64,000 nucleotides of DNA from UBA5543 sp964464965 (GCA_964464965.1 CAYXHM010000002.1:62001-126000), one strand, 5' to 3'. Shown: positions 43,967 through 54,410, counted from the first letter of the stretch. Notes: generated from the letters alone by a model not told the origin. Numbers and translations are program-made.

Positions 43967-46456
43967 ATGGCGGTAATTTTTTCAATAAAAAAGCTCACAA
44001 AATCTCTATCAGGCAAGGTAGTATTAGCCCTATTACTGGCATCTATTGCAATATTATCTTCGTGGGCTATCACTAAAATTACATTCCGGCAAATGCTGGT
44101 TACAGTCAACCAACTAACGGTGACCAACCCTAAGCTGCAATTGGTAAACCGCTTGTTCAGGGATGTAGTACAACTGGAACAGCTACAACGCGCGCAGGAG
44201 TTTCAGACCAGTGGCAAAAAGCAGAATAGTTTTTTTAATGAGTCGCAGAACATAAGGCTGATGCTGGACAGCCTGCATGTGATGTGTATAGGAGATACTC
44301 AACAGGTAGCATCTGTAGAGGCTATGAAAGAACTATTGTATGAGCGCGACCAGCTATACCTTAATTACCTGGCCGTACGGACAAAATATGTAAATAATGA
44401 TACGCTTACTAAAAAACTAAAGACACTTACAGCATTACTGAACAAACCAAAAAACAATATTGACAGTAACATTATTACGACAGAATCTAAAAAAATAATC
44501 ACTACTACAATAGTGCCTGCTGATGACAAGAGGACTAGCAACAAATCTTTATGGGATAAAGTATTTGGCAAGAAAAAAAACGCCGAAGCGCCTAAGCAAC
44601 TGATAAAAGAAGAGTTGAATATTACCACAGATACAATGAAAGTAGCTAATGTAGATACTACACTGATAAAGTTGAGTGAAACAATAGCTACTGCTGAAAT
44701 AAGCCGCTCTAACACTAGGCGAGACCTGGTAAGCAGGCAGGAACAACTGAACCAGACAGGTAATATTTTCATAGGAAGACTGCTGGAAATATTGAACCAG
44801 ATGGAGCACGAAGAAACCATTGCGGCGCAGCATAACAACATCGTGGCCACTGCAATAGTAAACAGGAACCTGCGGCGGATGAACATACTCATCATCGCAT
44901 TTATAGTAGGCGCAGCTGCACTTACATTCTTAATACTAACAGACATTATTAAAAGCAACCGTTATAAAAAAGAACTGATAGCAGCAAGGGATGAAGCTGA
45001 AGAGGCCGGACATGTAAAGCAGCGCTTCCTGGCAAATATGAGCCATGAGCTACGTACCCCACTGCAAGCCATTGTAGGCATGGCAGAGCAGATAAACATT
45101 AAAGGCGAGGCCGGACAACGGGATATAAATATGATATACCAATCTTCACAGCACCTGTTACAGATAGTGAATGAAGTGTTGGATTACAGCCTTATAACCT
45201 CCGGCAAGTTTAAGATGGAAGATAAAGTTTTTAATCCATTACAATTACTTGAAGAAGTGAGGAATGTAATGGAGGTAAAAGCAGCACAAAAAAAATTACC
45301 CCTAATATACGACCCGCATCTTGACGAGTCTATTAATTTAATAGGCGATCCCTTCAGGCTGAAACAGGTACTGTACAACCTGTTGGGCAATGCCATAAAA
45401 TTTACGGAGCGTGGAAGTGTTACACTATCTGTAGAACATAAAAAATTCACCGCTTATGCTATACTCACTTTTATTGTAAAAGATACAGGCACAGGTATTA
45501 CCGAAGACAACCTGAAAAAAATATTTAACCAGTTTGAACAGGGCGACGCACCGGCAACCATGCAACAGCAAGGCACAGGGCTAGGGTTAAGCATTGTACA
45601 GACACTCGTTGACAGGCTAAAAGGGACTATACAGGTTGAAAGTGAGATAAACAAAGGCTCAACTTTTACAGTTTCAATACCATACACTATTGCCAAAGAA
45701 AAAGAAGAAATTGTTGAAGGGGCACTCTATAGCATCCCTGCCGATATAGGTGAAGTATGGGTAATAGACGATGACCCGCTTATACTGGAGCTTTGTGGGC
45801 TTATTCTTAAAAAACATGGTATTAAACACCGGTGTTTCTCTATACCGACCGACATGGTGGCAGCAATAAAAACCTACAAACCCGATGTAATACTCATGGA
45901 TATAAGAATGCCGGCTATGACGGGTTTTGAGCTATTGAAAAAACTAAAATCATACCTGCCTGCAAAAACAAAAGTATATGCCCTGACGGCGCATGCACTA
46001 CCCGATGATAAAGAAGATATATTAAGGCCCGGATTTCATGATTTACTGATGAAGCCCTTTATGGAGCGTGACCTGATGAAAATATTAGGGGCTACAAGCA
46101 CGCTTGCTGAGCCTGCAGAACTGCAAGGCATAGATGAATTGCGTAAGATGACCGGCGGAGATGAGCTGTTGCTAAGACAAGTGCTGCTGCAATTTGCAGA
46201 TGAAACGAGGAAGGATAATAGTCTGCTTGTTGCAGCTATAGATAGCAATGATATGGCTGCTGTTGCAGAACACACTCATAAGCTTGCAGGACGCTGTGGC
46301 CAGGTGGGATTTAAAGACCTGGCACGTGATTTAAGAACCGCCGAAATAAACATAAGAAAAGGCCAGGCTAACACTGTACAGGATCTAAAAGCACTCCAGC
46401 AACGTGTAACACTTGCAATAAATAGTATAGAAGAATATTTACACACTACTGCGTAG
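43967..46456 (+). CDS. Hybrid sensor histidine kinase with receiver and Hpt domains
   Basis: 829 residues. Membrane helices at about 17-37 and 305-327 enclose a periplasmic sensor of about 265 residues, with a Lys/Thr-rich middle and no recognised PAS or ligand fold. HisKA has H360 in MSHELRTPL; the ATPase has NLLGNAIKFT, DTGTGI and GTGLGLSIV. The receiver carries D645 in LMDIRMP; the Hpt domain has H771 in HTHKLAGRCG. So phosphate can flow His-Asp-His to an external regulator. The NtrC-type gene about 590 bases downstream is the natural partner, but pairing is inferred from location. Confidence 0.93.
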   Translation: MAVIFSIKKLTKSLSGKVVLALLLASIAILSSWAITKITFRQMLVTVNQLTVTNPKLQLVNRLFRDVVQLEQLQRAQEFQTSGKKQNSFFNESQNIRLMLDSLHVMCIGDTQQVASVEAMKELLYERDQLYLNYLAVRTKYVNNDTLTKKLKTLTALLNKPKNNIDSNIITTESKKIITTTIVPADDKRTSNKSLWDKVFGKKKNAEAPKQLIKEELNITTDTMKVANVDTTLIKLSETIATAEISRSNTRRDLVSRQEQLNQTGNIFIGRLLEILNQMEHEETIAAQHNNIVATAIVNRNLRRMNILIIAFIVGAAALTFLILTDIIKSNRYKKELIAARDEAEEAGHVKQRFLANMSHELRTPLQAIVGMAEQINIKGEAGQRDINMIYQSSQHLLQIVNEVLDYSLITSGKFKMEDKVFNPLQLLEEVRNVMEVKAAQKKLPLIYDPHLDESINLIGDPFRLKQVLYNLLGNAIKFTERGSVTLSVEHKKFTAYAILTFIVKDTGTGITEDNLKKIFNQFEQGDAPATMQQQGTGLGLSIVQTLVDRLKGTIQVESEINKGSTFTVSIPYTIAKEKEEIVEGALYSIPADIGEVWVIDDDPLILELCGLILKKHGIKHRCFSIPTDMVAAIKTYKPDVILMDIRMPAMTGFELLKKLKSYLPAKTKVYALTAHALPDDKEDILRPGFHDLLMKPFMERDLMKILGATSTLAEPAELQGIDELRKMTGGDELLLRQVLLQFADETRKDNSLLVAAIDSNDMAAVAEHTHKLAGRCGQVGFKDLARDLRTAEINIRKGQANTVQDLKALQQRVTLAINSIEEYLHTTA

Positions 46457-46620
46457 CTACAATATGTAGAATAATTCAACAGTTTTTTCAGGTTAATGCC
46501 AAACACAAATACGTAAAGCACTGATTATTAGCAGGTTTTGTTTTATGTTCAATATCGGCATGTTTTTGGCCTATACAGCATTGACATAGATACTTAATTA
46601 TCAAAAAAAGGAAACAGAAA

Positions 46621-46947
46621 ATGAAAAAAGTGATTTTATCGGTAGCGGCAATGATAGCATTTACAGCAGTATCTTTTGCACAAAACGGGGCGACAGCAGT
46701 GGCTGTAGAAGCTACAGCAGTAGCAGCTACACCGGATGACAAGGGTGATGACAAAGACAAAAAGAAAATTGAAGTCAGTGCTTTACCTGATGCGGTAAAA
46801 GCAACCCTGGCTTCAGAACAATATAAGGCATGGGAAGTAGAGGAAGCATGGCACGTGACAGGCAAAGACGAACATTATGTGCTGAAACTGAAAAAAGGTG
46901 ATGAAAAAACCAAGCTGAAAATTAATAAAGAAGGTCAGATTATATAA
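46621..46947 (+). CDS. PepSY-like small secreted protein
   Basis: 108 residues. Signal peptide 1-20 (ending SFA before QNG), a low-complexity linker of Ala, Val, Asp and Lys (about 22-50), and a PepSY/BLIP-like repeat (about 51-108: ALPDAVKATLASEQYKAWEVEEAWHV...YVLKLKKGDEKTKLKINKEG). The fold is found in small periplasmic Bacteroidota proteins of unknown role. AGGAAA sits 7-12 bases before the ATG. It lies between the hybrid kinase and the NtrC-type regulator and ends at a strong terminator. Confidence 0.85.
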   Translation: MKKVILSVAAMIAFTAVSFAQNGATAVAVEATAVAATPDDKGDDKDKKKIEVSALPDAVKATLASEQYKAWEVEEAWHVTGKDEHYVLKLKKGDEKTKLKINKEGQII

Positions 46948-46975
46948 ACACTTATAAAGGGGGATGTTTACTGAC

Positions 46976-47012
46976 AAGGGGGAATGGTTTATACCATTCC
47001 CCCTTTATTTTG
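46976..47012 (+). terminator. Terminator after the PepSY-like gene
   Basis: Perfect 13-bp stem AAGGGGGAATGGT / ACCATTCCCCCTT, loop TTAT, then TATTTTG. It separates the gene from the NtrC-type regulator. Confidence 0.93.
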
Positions 47013-47043
47013 CAAATAACAGCGTATAAATTAGATTGCACCC

Positions 47044-48369
47044 ATGGCGCATATCCTGATTATTGAAGATGACCTGACATTTGCCGGCATACTAAGAGGA
47101 TTTTTAGAAAAAAAAGGACATGTTGTGGTTGCTGCCCACAATGTAAAAGAAGCTAACGCAAGCCTGCAAAAGCAACAATATGATATATTGCTGCTGGACT
47201 ACAGGCTACCCGATGGCACAGGGCTTGATGTATTACAAAACAACACGCTACAGGAGCAGAATGCACAGGTCATTATGATGACGAGCTTTAACGATGTGCG
47301 TACTGCTGTAAATGCAATGCGCATGGGAGCGTACGATTATATTACAAAGCCCGTAAATCCTGATGAACTGCTGATGATATTGCAGGAGGCGTTGCAGAAA
47401 AGGGACAAGACGTTACAACCCGCACCCTCGGGGGCAGAATTTGTAGAAGGTACAAGCGCAGCATCTCAACAGATACATGATTATATAAAGTTGATAGCCC
47501 CTACAGAAATGTCTGTTATAATTGAAGGGGAAAGCGGAACAGGTAAGGAGCAGGCAGCGCGAAAAATACACCAGTTGAGTAAACGGAGCAGTGGCCCTTT
47601 TGTGGCTATAGATTGCGGCGCATTGTCCAATGAGTTGGCCGCCAGTGAACTCTTCGGGCATATGAAAGGCGCATTTACCGGGGCTTTGCATAACCATAAG
47701 GGCCAGTTTGAAGTAGCAAGGGGCGGTACATTATTCCTGGATGAAGTAGGCAACCTGAGCTATGAGATACAGGTAAAGCTGTTGCGTGCTATACAGGAGC
47801 GCATAGTACAACCTCTGGGCAGTAATAAACAGGTGCAGGTAGATGTGCGTATCATAACAGCTACTAATGATGACCTGCTGGCTTCAGTAAAGGCAGGACG
47901 TTTCAGGGAAGATCTGTACCATAGGATCAATGAGTTTTCTATAAAGCTGCCTGCTTTAAAAGACAGGGGGCAGGATATGGAACTGTTTATTACGCATTTT
48001 ATCTTGCAGGCCAATAAGGAATTAGGGAAACATGTTACCGGTATTGCAGATGATGTACGTAAGTTGTTTTACAATTACGACTGGCCGGGCAACCTTCGTG
48101 AATTGAAGAATATTGTAAAACGTGCGGTGTTGCTCACAAATAGTACAACAATAGGCATGGATGCCCTGCCCGAAGAGATGGTAATAACAGTAGAGCAACC
48201 TGCACAGCCTGCAAACGACCTGAAAGCACTACAGGAAATGTCTGAGCGTGAAATGATTATAAAAACGCTGAAAGAAGTAAAATATAATAAATCTAAAGCG
48301 GCAAAATTGTTGAACATTGACAGGACTACACTGTACTATAAGATATCAAAATACAATATAGAAGCCTGA
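47044..48369 (+). CDS. NtrC-family sigma-54-dependent response regulator
   Basis: 441 residues in three parts: receiver (about 1-115, phospho-acceptor D52 in LLLDYRLPDG), AAA+ domain (about 135-370) with Walker A GESGTGKE at 162-169, GAFTGA at 209-214 and Walker B TLFLDE at 229-234, and a Fis-type helix-turn-helix at about 412-441 (NKSKAAKLLNIDRTTLYYKI). The intact GAFTGA loop means it can act on sigma-54 RNA polymerase. The hybrid kinase upstream is its likely source of phosphate. Confidence 0.94.
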   Translation: MAHILIIEDDLTFAGILRGFLEKKGHVVVAAHNVKEANASLQKQQYDILLLDYRLPDGTGLDVLQNNTLQEQNAQVIMMTSFNDVRTAVNAMRMGAYDYITKPVNPDELLMILQEALQKRDKTLQPAPSGAEFVEGTSAASQQIHDYIKLIAPTEMSVIIEGESGTGKEQAARKIHQLSKRSSGPFVAIDCGALSNELAASELFGHMKGAFTGALHNHKGQFEVARGGTLFLDEVGNLSYEIQVKLLRAIQERIVQPLGSNKQVQVDVRIITATNDDLLASVKAGRFREDLYHRINEFSIKLPALKDRGQDMELFITHFILQANKELGKHVTGIADDVRKLFYNYDWPGNLRELKNIVKRAVLLTNSTTIGMDALPEEMVITVEQPAQPANDLKALQEMSEREMIIKTLKEVKYNKSKAAKLLNIDRTTLYYKISKYNIEA

Positions 48370-48388
48370 CATACATAGCATAAAAGCA

Positions 48389-48416
48389 AAACGGCCCTTA
48401 AGAATAGGGGCCGTTT
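48389..48416. terminator. Bidirectional terminator between the regulator and RND pump
   Basis: Perfect 9-bp stem AAACGGCCC / GGGCCGTTT, loop of 10, between stops at 48369 (+) and 48437 (-). Confidence 0.8.
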
Positions 48417-48436
48417 CTTATCTGAATATGCGTGAA

Positions 48437-51400
48437 TTAATCTTTCAACTTAGCAGAGAAAGCTTCTTTCTTCCTTGCCAGCCATGCTTTTAGGCGGAAG
48501 CTAAGCAGCATCATCACCGGCACCAATATCAGTGTCAGGAAAGTGGCAAAGCTCAAACCATAGATCATAGTCCATGCCAATGGCCCCCAGAATGCAACGT
48601 TATCTCCACCAAAGAATATATTAGGGTTGAAATGCGTGAACAGTGTTTCGAAGTCAATGTTCAAACCTACGCCCAATGGTATCAAACCAAGTATAGCAGC
48701 GGTTGCTGTCAGCACAACAGGTGTCATACGTGTACGTCCTGCTTCCACTATAGCATCGTAAGGTTCCATGCCGTCTTTCAGCATCAGGTCCATAAACTCT
48801 ATCAGCAATATACCATTCCGCACCACGATACCCGCCAGGGCAATGATACCGATACCACTCATTACAATTGAGAAATCGTTGCGGAAGATACCTACACCCA
48901 GGAATACCCCGAATATACTGAATATAATTTCAGACATTATGACTACTGTACGGCTAAGTGAGTTGAACTGCATGATAAGCAGCAGGAATATCAAGCCTAC
49001 AGATATCATCATTGCCTTACCCAGGAAACCCATTGTTTCCGCCTGCTCTTCCTGCTGGCCACCCATAGTGATGGTGATACCGGCCGGCGCATTAAAGTTA
49101 GCCACCTCGCGCTGTACGGCCATTACTACCTCATTTTCGTTATAGCCGGTCAGTACGTTCGATTGCAGCGATATGATACGTTTCAGGTCTTTACGTTTTA
49201 TACCACCATACGTCTCGCCATATTCAATATCAGCAAAAGCACTTATAGGCACTTCGCGCAGTATGCCGCCCATTCCCATATCGCGGAACAGCATAGGCAT
49301 ATTTCTTACCGCATCTATGTTTTCACGCTGGTCTTTCTTTACCCTGAGTGTAATAGGATAGTCATCGTTGGCATCGCGGAAGCGTGATATCTCTTTACCA
49401 AATACCGCAGTACGCAATGCGCCAACTACCTGCCCGGTAGAGATACCTTCGTTGTTCATCCGCTCGCGGTTCAGGTCAAATACAATTTCAGGTTTATCTG
49501 CCTGGAAGTCACTACGCAATTCTTCCACACCCGGTATGCGTTTCTCTGCCAGGTATTTGTTTAGCCTTTCAGATACTATTATAAGCGAGTCAAGGTTGTC
49601 GCCTGTTATATCTACCACAATTGGCTTAGGCAATGGTGGCCCACCTTGCTCCTGGTCTACAGTTACTACTGCGCCGGGCACCCCTTTCACTACACCGCGT
49701 ATTTTCTCCAGGTAATCTACAGTAGATACACCTTTCCGTTTGGCGAATTCAACAAATGCCACCGTTATACGTCCTTTGTTCGGGAAGTTACCTACTTCAC
49801 CGCTTGTTGGGTCAACAGCGCCAACGGTTACGTTAGCAATTACAGATTTTACTACGGGGTTCGATTTTCCTGCTTTATAATCTATATCCAATGCCTTGGT
49901 TACACGTTTCTCCAGCTTGGTCAGCACTTCGTTAGTATAAGCCTGGTCTGTACCTACAGGCATGGTGAGGTAAACATATACGAAGTTAGGGTCTGCGCCG
50001 GGGAAGAACACTACTTTGGGCGGACGTACCATCATTAGCACAATAGCCAGTATGAATATACCTAATGATATCCCGAGAGTCTTAAATGGATTGTGCAATG
50101 CGCGTATCAGCCATTTTGTGTACCATTCTTTAAATGCAGGCCATACCTTATTCTGGAAGGAGAATATCCATTTTGAGAATATAAATTTCTCCAGCATGAT
50201 AAACAGGTATATAAACATGATGAAGTTACCCATACCCCACGACTGCGATATGTAACAAAGCAGTGCCAGTGCAACGAATATTATCGTTACAACTTTATCA
50301 CGTTTTGTAAACCTGCGTTTCTTATACTCATGCTCTTCGGGCTTCATAAAGCTCACCGCAAAAACAGGGTTAATAACATAAGCCACAAACAGCGATGCCA
50401 GTAGGGTGATAATCAGTGTCACTGGCATGAAGAACATAAACTCTCCTATCACACCGTTCCAGAATGCCAATGGTATAAATGGCATAAGGGTGGTAATAGT
50501 ACCTGTAAGCACCGGCAGGAATATTTCTCCCGTTGCCATTTTTGCTGCTTTAACAATAGGCACCTTACCATTGTCAAATATCCGGTGGGTATTCTCTATG
50601 ACGACTATAGCATCATCCACCACGATACCTACGGCCAGCAGGAACGAGAACAGGACGATCATGTTCAACGTAATATCGAAGCCGGGCATAACAATAAACG
50701 CAATGGCGCAGGACAAAGGCATAGCCATAGCCACGAACAACGCGTTTGTTACACCCATAAAGAACATCAGGATGATGGTCACCAATATAAAACCAATGAT
50801 AATGGTGTTGATCAGCTCATGTAGTGTATTACGTGTTTGTTCAGACTGGTCTCCTGTAACAACTATTTTCAAGTCTGCAGGCAATGTGGTGCCGTGCATC
50901 TCCTCTATAAGTTTAGTCACCTTGTCAGACGCCGCTATCAGGTTCTCTCCCTTTGCTTTAATAATGTTCAGCGTTATAACATTATTACCATCCAGGCGGG
51001 CATAGCTTTCCTGTTCTTCGAAATCATCTTCGACGTCAGCTATATCGCGCAGGTATAGCGCCTTGCCATGCTGGTTTTTTACAATCAGGTTGCCTATCTG
51101 CTCAGCGGTTTTAAACTCATTACGTACAGTAAGGATACGTTTCTGGTTGTTCATAGAAACCAGGCCCGGCGTAGAGGATATATTCTCGTAGGCTACAGCG
51201 TTTTCTATATCGCCAAAAGTGAACCCTGCCGCTGCCATTTTAAACATGTCAACGTTGATTTGTATCTCCCGCTCCAGCGCACCTACCATCTGTGCTTCTT
51301 TTACCTCTTTCAGTTCTTCTATCTTGTCCTGTATATCATCAGCATATTTCTTCAGCCTTTTCAGGTCGTAGTCGCCAGAGATATTTACATATAATATGGG

Positions 51401-51832
51401 GAATTCTGAAAGGTCTATATCATTCACTTCCGGTTCGTTAGGCAGGTTCTGCGGCAGGTCTGTACGTGCTTTATCCACCGCATCCTTTACATCACGTTTT
51501 GCCTTTTCAACCTCAACATCCGTATTGAATTCAACAATCACCACAGAGAAATCCTGGAAGGAGTTACTGGTAACTTTTTTAACACCGGTCAAACCTTTTA
51601 CCTGTTTTTCAATAGGCTTTGATATGATGTTCTCCATGTTTTCAGGAGATGTGCCCGGGTAGAATGTCTGCACGATGATCTGCGGCATTTTTATTTCGGG
51701 GAACTGCTCTTTAGGCAGGTTGTTGTAGGTTGATAAACCAAACAACGTTATAATTATCGTGAGTAGATATATAGCCGTGCGGTTGTCTATCGACCAACTG
51801 GACAGCTTAAACTCTTTGAATTTGTCTTTCAT
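48437..51832 (-). CDS. RND efflux permease
   Basis: 1131 residues of the AcrB/HAE family. N-terminal helix 1 (AIYLLTIIITLFGLSTYNNLP), then the large periplasmic porter, helix 4 with VGIVVDDAIVVIENTHRI (the Asp pair of the proton relay) and the second half mirroring it. It is about 80 residues longer than AcrB; the extra is mostly an insert after helix 6 (about residues 505-575) with two added hydrophobic segments, seen in several Bacteroidota pumps. The adaptor and TolC genes precede it. Drug, metal or lipid cargo is not predictable. Confidence 0.94.
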   Translation of the reverse strand: MKDKFKEFKLSSWSIDNRTAIYLLTIIITLFGLSTYNNLPKEQFPEIKMPQIIVQTFYPGTSPENMENIISKPIEKQVKGLTGVKKVTSNSFQDFSVVIVEFNTDVEVEKAKRDVKDAVDKARTDLPQNLPNEPEVNDIDLSEFPILYVNISGDYDLKRLKKYADDIQDKIEELKEVKEAQMVGALEREIQINVDMFKMAAAGFTFGDIENAVAYENISSTPGLVSMNNQKRILTVRNEFKTAEQIGNLIVKNQHGKALYLRDIADVEDDFEEQESYARLDGNNVITLNIIKAKGENLIAASDKVTKLIEEMHGTTLPADLKIVVTGDQSEQTRNTLHELINTIIIGFILVTIILMFFMGVTNALFVAMAMPLSCAIAFIVMPGFDITLNMIVLFSFLLAVGIVVDDAIVVIENTHRIFDNGKVPIVKAAKMATGEIFLPVLTGTITTLMPFIPLAFWNGVIGEFMFFMPVTLIITLLASLFVAYVINPVFAVSFMKPEEHEYKKRRFTKRDKVVTIIFVALALLCYISQSWGMGNFIMFIYLFIMLEKFIFSKWIFSFQNKVWPAFKEWYTKWLIRALHNPFKTLGISLGIFILAIVLMMVRPPKVVFFPGADPNFVYVYLTMPVGTDQAYTNEVLTKLEKRVTKALDIDYKAGKSNPVVKSVIANVTVGAVDPTSGEVGNFPNKGRITVAFVEFAKRKGVSTVDYLEKIRGVVKGVPGAVVTVDQEQGGPPLPKPIVVDITGDNLDSLIIVSERLNKYLAEKRIPGVEELRSDFQADKPEIVFDLNRERMNNEGISTGQVVGALRTAVFGKEISRFRDANDDYPITLRVKKDQRENIDAVRNMPMLFRDMGMGGILREVPISAFADIEYGETYGGIKRKDLKRIISLQSNVLTGYNENEVVMAVQREVANFNAPAGITITMGGQQEEQAETMGFLGKAMMISVGLIFLLLIMQFNSLSRTVVIMSEIIFSIFGVFLGVGIFRNDFSIVMSGIGIIALAGIVVRNGILLIEFMDLMLKDGMEPYDAIVEAGRTRMTPVVLTATAAILGLIPLGVGLNIDFETLFTHFNPNIFFGGDNVAFWGPLAWTMIYGLSFATFLTLILVPVMMLLSFRLKAWLARKKEAFSAKLKD

Positions 51833-51870
51833 TGATATTTTTTTTCAGATAAAATTGACAGTTGCAGTTT

Positions 51871-52977
51871 TTACAGGATCTCAACGGGTTTGCCGTCATC
51901 CAGGTCTGCATAACCTTCCACTATCACCTTGTCACCTGCTTTCAGTCCTTCCAGTACCTCAACCATACCGTTTGAATTGCGGCCTGTTTTTATTGCAACA
52001 GATTTTGCTTTGCCGCCTTCCATTATATATATCATCTCACCTTCAGCAGTTTTCTGTATGGTTGATATAGGCACTACCAATGCATCTGAATTGTTGTAGT
52101 TAATGATCTGCATTTTGCAGGACATATTTGGGCTCACATTCCTGTTGTTGCCCAGCCACACTTCTACATTAAACGCGCGTGAAATAGGATCGACAGAGCG
52201 TGCTACATAATTCAGCTTGGTCATTATACTGTCTCCTGTTTCAGAGAAGATAAGTTTTACAGCATCACCCTGGTTTACTTTACCTATGTAGTTCTCTCCC
52301 AGGGTACTCACTACCTTCAGCTTATCAAAGCTTACTACACGTATGCCCGACATACCGGGAGAAGCCATATCGCCCACTTTAACACCTACCGCATCTACAG
52401 TGCCCGCTATGGGCGCGGTAATAGTGTACATATTCCTTTGCGCCACCAATGCTTCGTATTGTTTTTGCGCGCTTTCATAGTTGGCCTTTGCAGTAAGCAG
52501 TTGTATTTCAGAGCCTATGTTCTGAGACCATAACTTCTGTTGCTTTTCATACACTTGTTTCACCAGTGTCAGTTGCGCCTGTTGTGCTTTTATCTGTTGT
52601 TCCACAGCGGCAGCATCAAGCGTTGCCAGTACCTGGCCACGGCCTACTTTCTGGCCGGGGCGAACATGTACTGCACGTACAACACCCGGTGCCTGGGGTG
52701 TAGCGTTGATGTTTTCATCGCCGCTAACGGTAGCCTGTACTTCAATATAAGAATTGAAGCTGACCGGTTGCATTTCCTGTATTGTTACAGGTGTGGCTTT
52801 GCCGGGGTTATCTTTTAAAACCTGTGCCTCCAGCTTGCCTATTTTCTCGTCAAGTGCTGCACGTTCTTTTTTAAGTTTCTCCAGCTCTGCAGCTTTGTTG
52901 TTGGCTTTTTTATCATCGCCGCCGCAGGATGCAAGTATAATTGTAGTAAGAAGTAATAATATAATTGAGCGTTTCAT
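51871..52977 (-). CDS. RND periplasmic adaptor lipoprotein
   Basis: 368 residues. Lipobox LASC with C18, then a short coiled coil (about 30-55), barrel-sandwich (HVRPGQKVGRGQVLATLDA), helical hairpin (QQAQLTLVKQVYEKQQKLW ... AKANYESAQKQYEAL), lipoyl and beta-barrel domains ending GLKAGDKVIVEGYADLDDG. It joins the permease to the TolC channel. 38 bases from the permease gene, 44 from tolC. Confidence 0.94.
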   Translation of the reverse strand: MKRSIILLLLTTIILASCGGDDKKANNKAAELEKLKKERAALDEKIGKLEAQVLKDNPGKATPVTIQEMQPVSFNSYIEVQATVSGDENINATPQAPGVVRAVHVRPGQKVGRGQVLATLDAAAVEQQIKAQQAQLTLVKQVYEKQQKLWSQNIGSEIQLLTAKANYESAQKQYEALVAQRNMYTITAPIAGTVDAVGVKVGDMASPGMSGIRVVSFDKLKVVSTLGENYIGKVNQGDAVKLIFSETGDSIMTKLNYVARSVDPISRAFNVEVWLGNNRNVSPNMSCKMQIINYNNSDALVVPISTIQKTAEGEMIYIMEGGKAKSVAIKTGRNSNGMVEVLEGLKAGDKVIVEGYADLDDGKPVEIL

Positions 52978-53021
52978 GCTTTATCTATTTATATCGTTTT
53001 GATTTATGTTGATTGCGTTTT

Positions 53022-54410
53022 TTATAATTCACCAAGAGCTTTAAGTAAATTAACCCTTGCAGTACTTGCATCATACAATGCGTTGAAGTAATTCGTCTGC
53101 GCTTCTTTCAAAGCTGTTTCAGCATCCATTACCTCAAGGCTTGAGCCTACACCTTCTTTATACTTGGTTTTAGAAATGTTATATACTTCTTCCGCCAGTT
53201 TCATATTTTGTTTCTGATTATCAACATTCGAGATATTGGCGCGTAATGTGATACGCGCGTTTTCTTTTTCCAACTCTAAACCATTTTTCAGGTTTTCCAT
53301 GTCGTTTTTATTCTTCATGTAAGCGTATCTTGCCTGTTTCACTTTATTCCTGCGCTGAAAGCCATCGAACAATGGAACAGTAAGTTGAACGCCTACCGTT
53401 GCCTGATCCTGCCATTGGTCACCTCTTGCAAACAAGTCAGTATTATTATAAAGTATATAACCATAGTTCCCGAATGCAGCCAGTGTAGGTAAGCCTCCGA
53501 GCTTATAACGCTTCAGATCGTAAGACAAAAGCTTATCGGTAGTATTCAATAGTTTATATTCAACACGATTGCTATAATCAAACGGGTGCGATAGTATTTC
53601 AGCATTCAAATTATTATCATCAAGGTCGTCAGTCAGTTCAATAGGTTGGTCCACATCCATACCTATCTGGTATTTTAGGCCCATATGTGCTACTTCTACC
53701 AATTGCCTGATGTTGTTTTGCTGGGTTTTTAAGTTATTCAGTGTAACTGTTATTCTATCCACCTCCACTTTTTCTATAAACCCTACTTCATATGTTTTGC
53801 GAATCTCTTCGTGCAGTTCACTGATACGTTCAACATTTTTGTCCACTAATTCCAGCCGCTTTTTAGCTATCAAAACATCATAGTATGTTTTAATGATCAT
53901 GGCCTTTAATTCCTGTTCGGTCATGTCAACCGTAAGCTGTGCTAGCTCTTCCAGTTTTTTACGGGCTTGCAGTGCTACCATAACACTCGGATCAAACAGT
54001 ACTTGTGTTAGTTCTGCGGTGGCATTAGTAGTATATTTTGGTTGTAATGCAAAAAGCAAATTGTCGTCAGATGTATTAGACATTGCCGCCTGATTCCATG
54101 CATTCGGGTCTACATAACCCCTGATACCATCTTTCAGAAAGTTGGGTACGAGGAAACCTGCAATGATAGGGGCATAGTTAATGCCACCTTTTGCTTTCAG
54201 GTTTGGTAATGCCAGTCCCGTTACTTCCTTGTTCTTTGCCAGCGACGATTTCTGGTCCAGTAAAGCATTTTTCATTTTTACCTGGTGTTTCATGGCAAAA
54301 TTGATGCTCTCTTCGAGACTCAACTTTAAAGTTTCACCGGATTCCTGCGCTAACATTGCCCCCGGCAATAGCAGCGCTATCATTGTTAATGTACAGAGTA
54401 GTTGTCTCAT
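53022..54410 (-). CDS. TolC-family outer-membrane efflux protein
   Basis: 462 residues, signal peptide 1-21 (ending MLA before QES). Two TolC repeats of long helices: LKLSLEESINFAMKHQVKM... and IRKTYEVGFIEKVEVDRITVTLNNLK; second TKYKEGVGSSLEVMDAETALKEAQTNYFNALYDA. It forms the trimeric exit duct. Start overlaps the TetR stop by 4 bases (ATGA), so translation is coupled. Confidence 0.95.
   Translation of the reverse strand: MRQLLCTLTMIALLLPGAMLAQESGETLKLSLEESINFAMKHQVKMKNALLDQKSSLAKNKEVTGLALPNLKAKGGINYAPIIAGFLVPNFLKDGIRGYVDPNAWNQAAMSNTSDDNLLFALQPKYTTNATAELTQVLFDPSVMVALQARKKLEELAQLTVDMTEQELKAMIIKTYYDVLIAKKRLELVDKNVERISELHEEIRKTYEVGFIEKVEVDRITVTLNNLKTQQNNIRQLVEVAHMGLKYQIGMDVDQPIELTDDLDDNNLNAEILSHPFDYSNRVEYKLLNTTDKLLSYDLKRYKLGGLPTLAAFGNYGYILYNNTDLFARGDQWQDQATVGVQLTVPLFDGFQRRNKVKQARYAYMKNKNDMENLKNGLELEKENARITLRANISNVDNQKQNMKLAEEVYNISKTKYKEGVGSSLEVMDAETALKEAQTNYFNALYDASTARVNLLKALGEL

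Noticed and set aside
46540..46620. Possible sigma-54 promoter before the PepSY-like gene (TTGGCC...GCATTG)
   Set aside because: GG and GC lie 8 bases apart instead of 10 and the flanks do not match TGGCAC-N5-TTGC.
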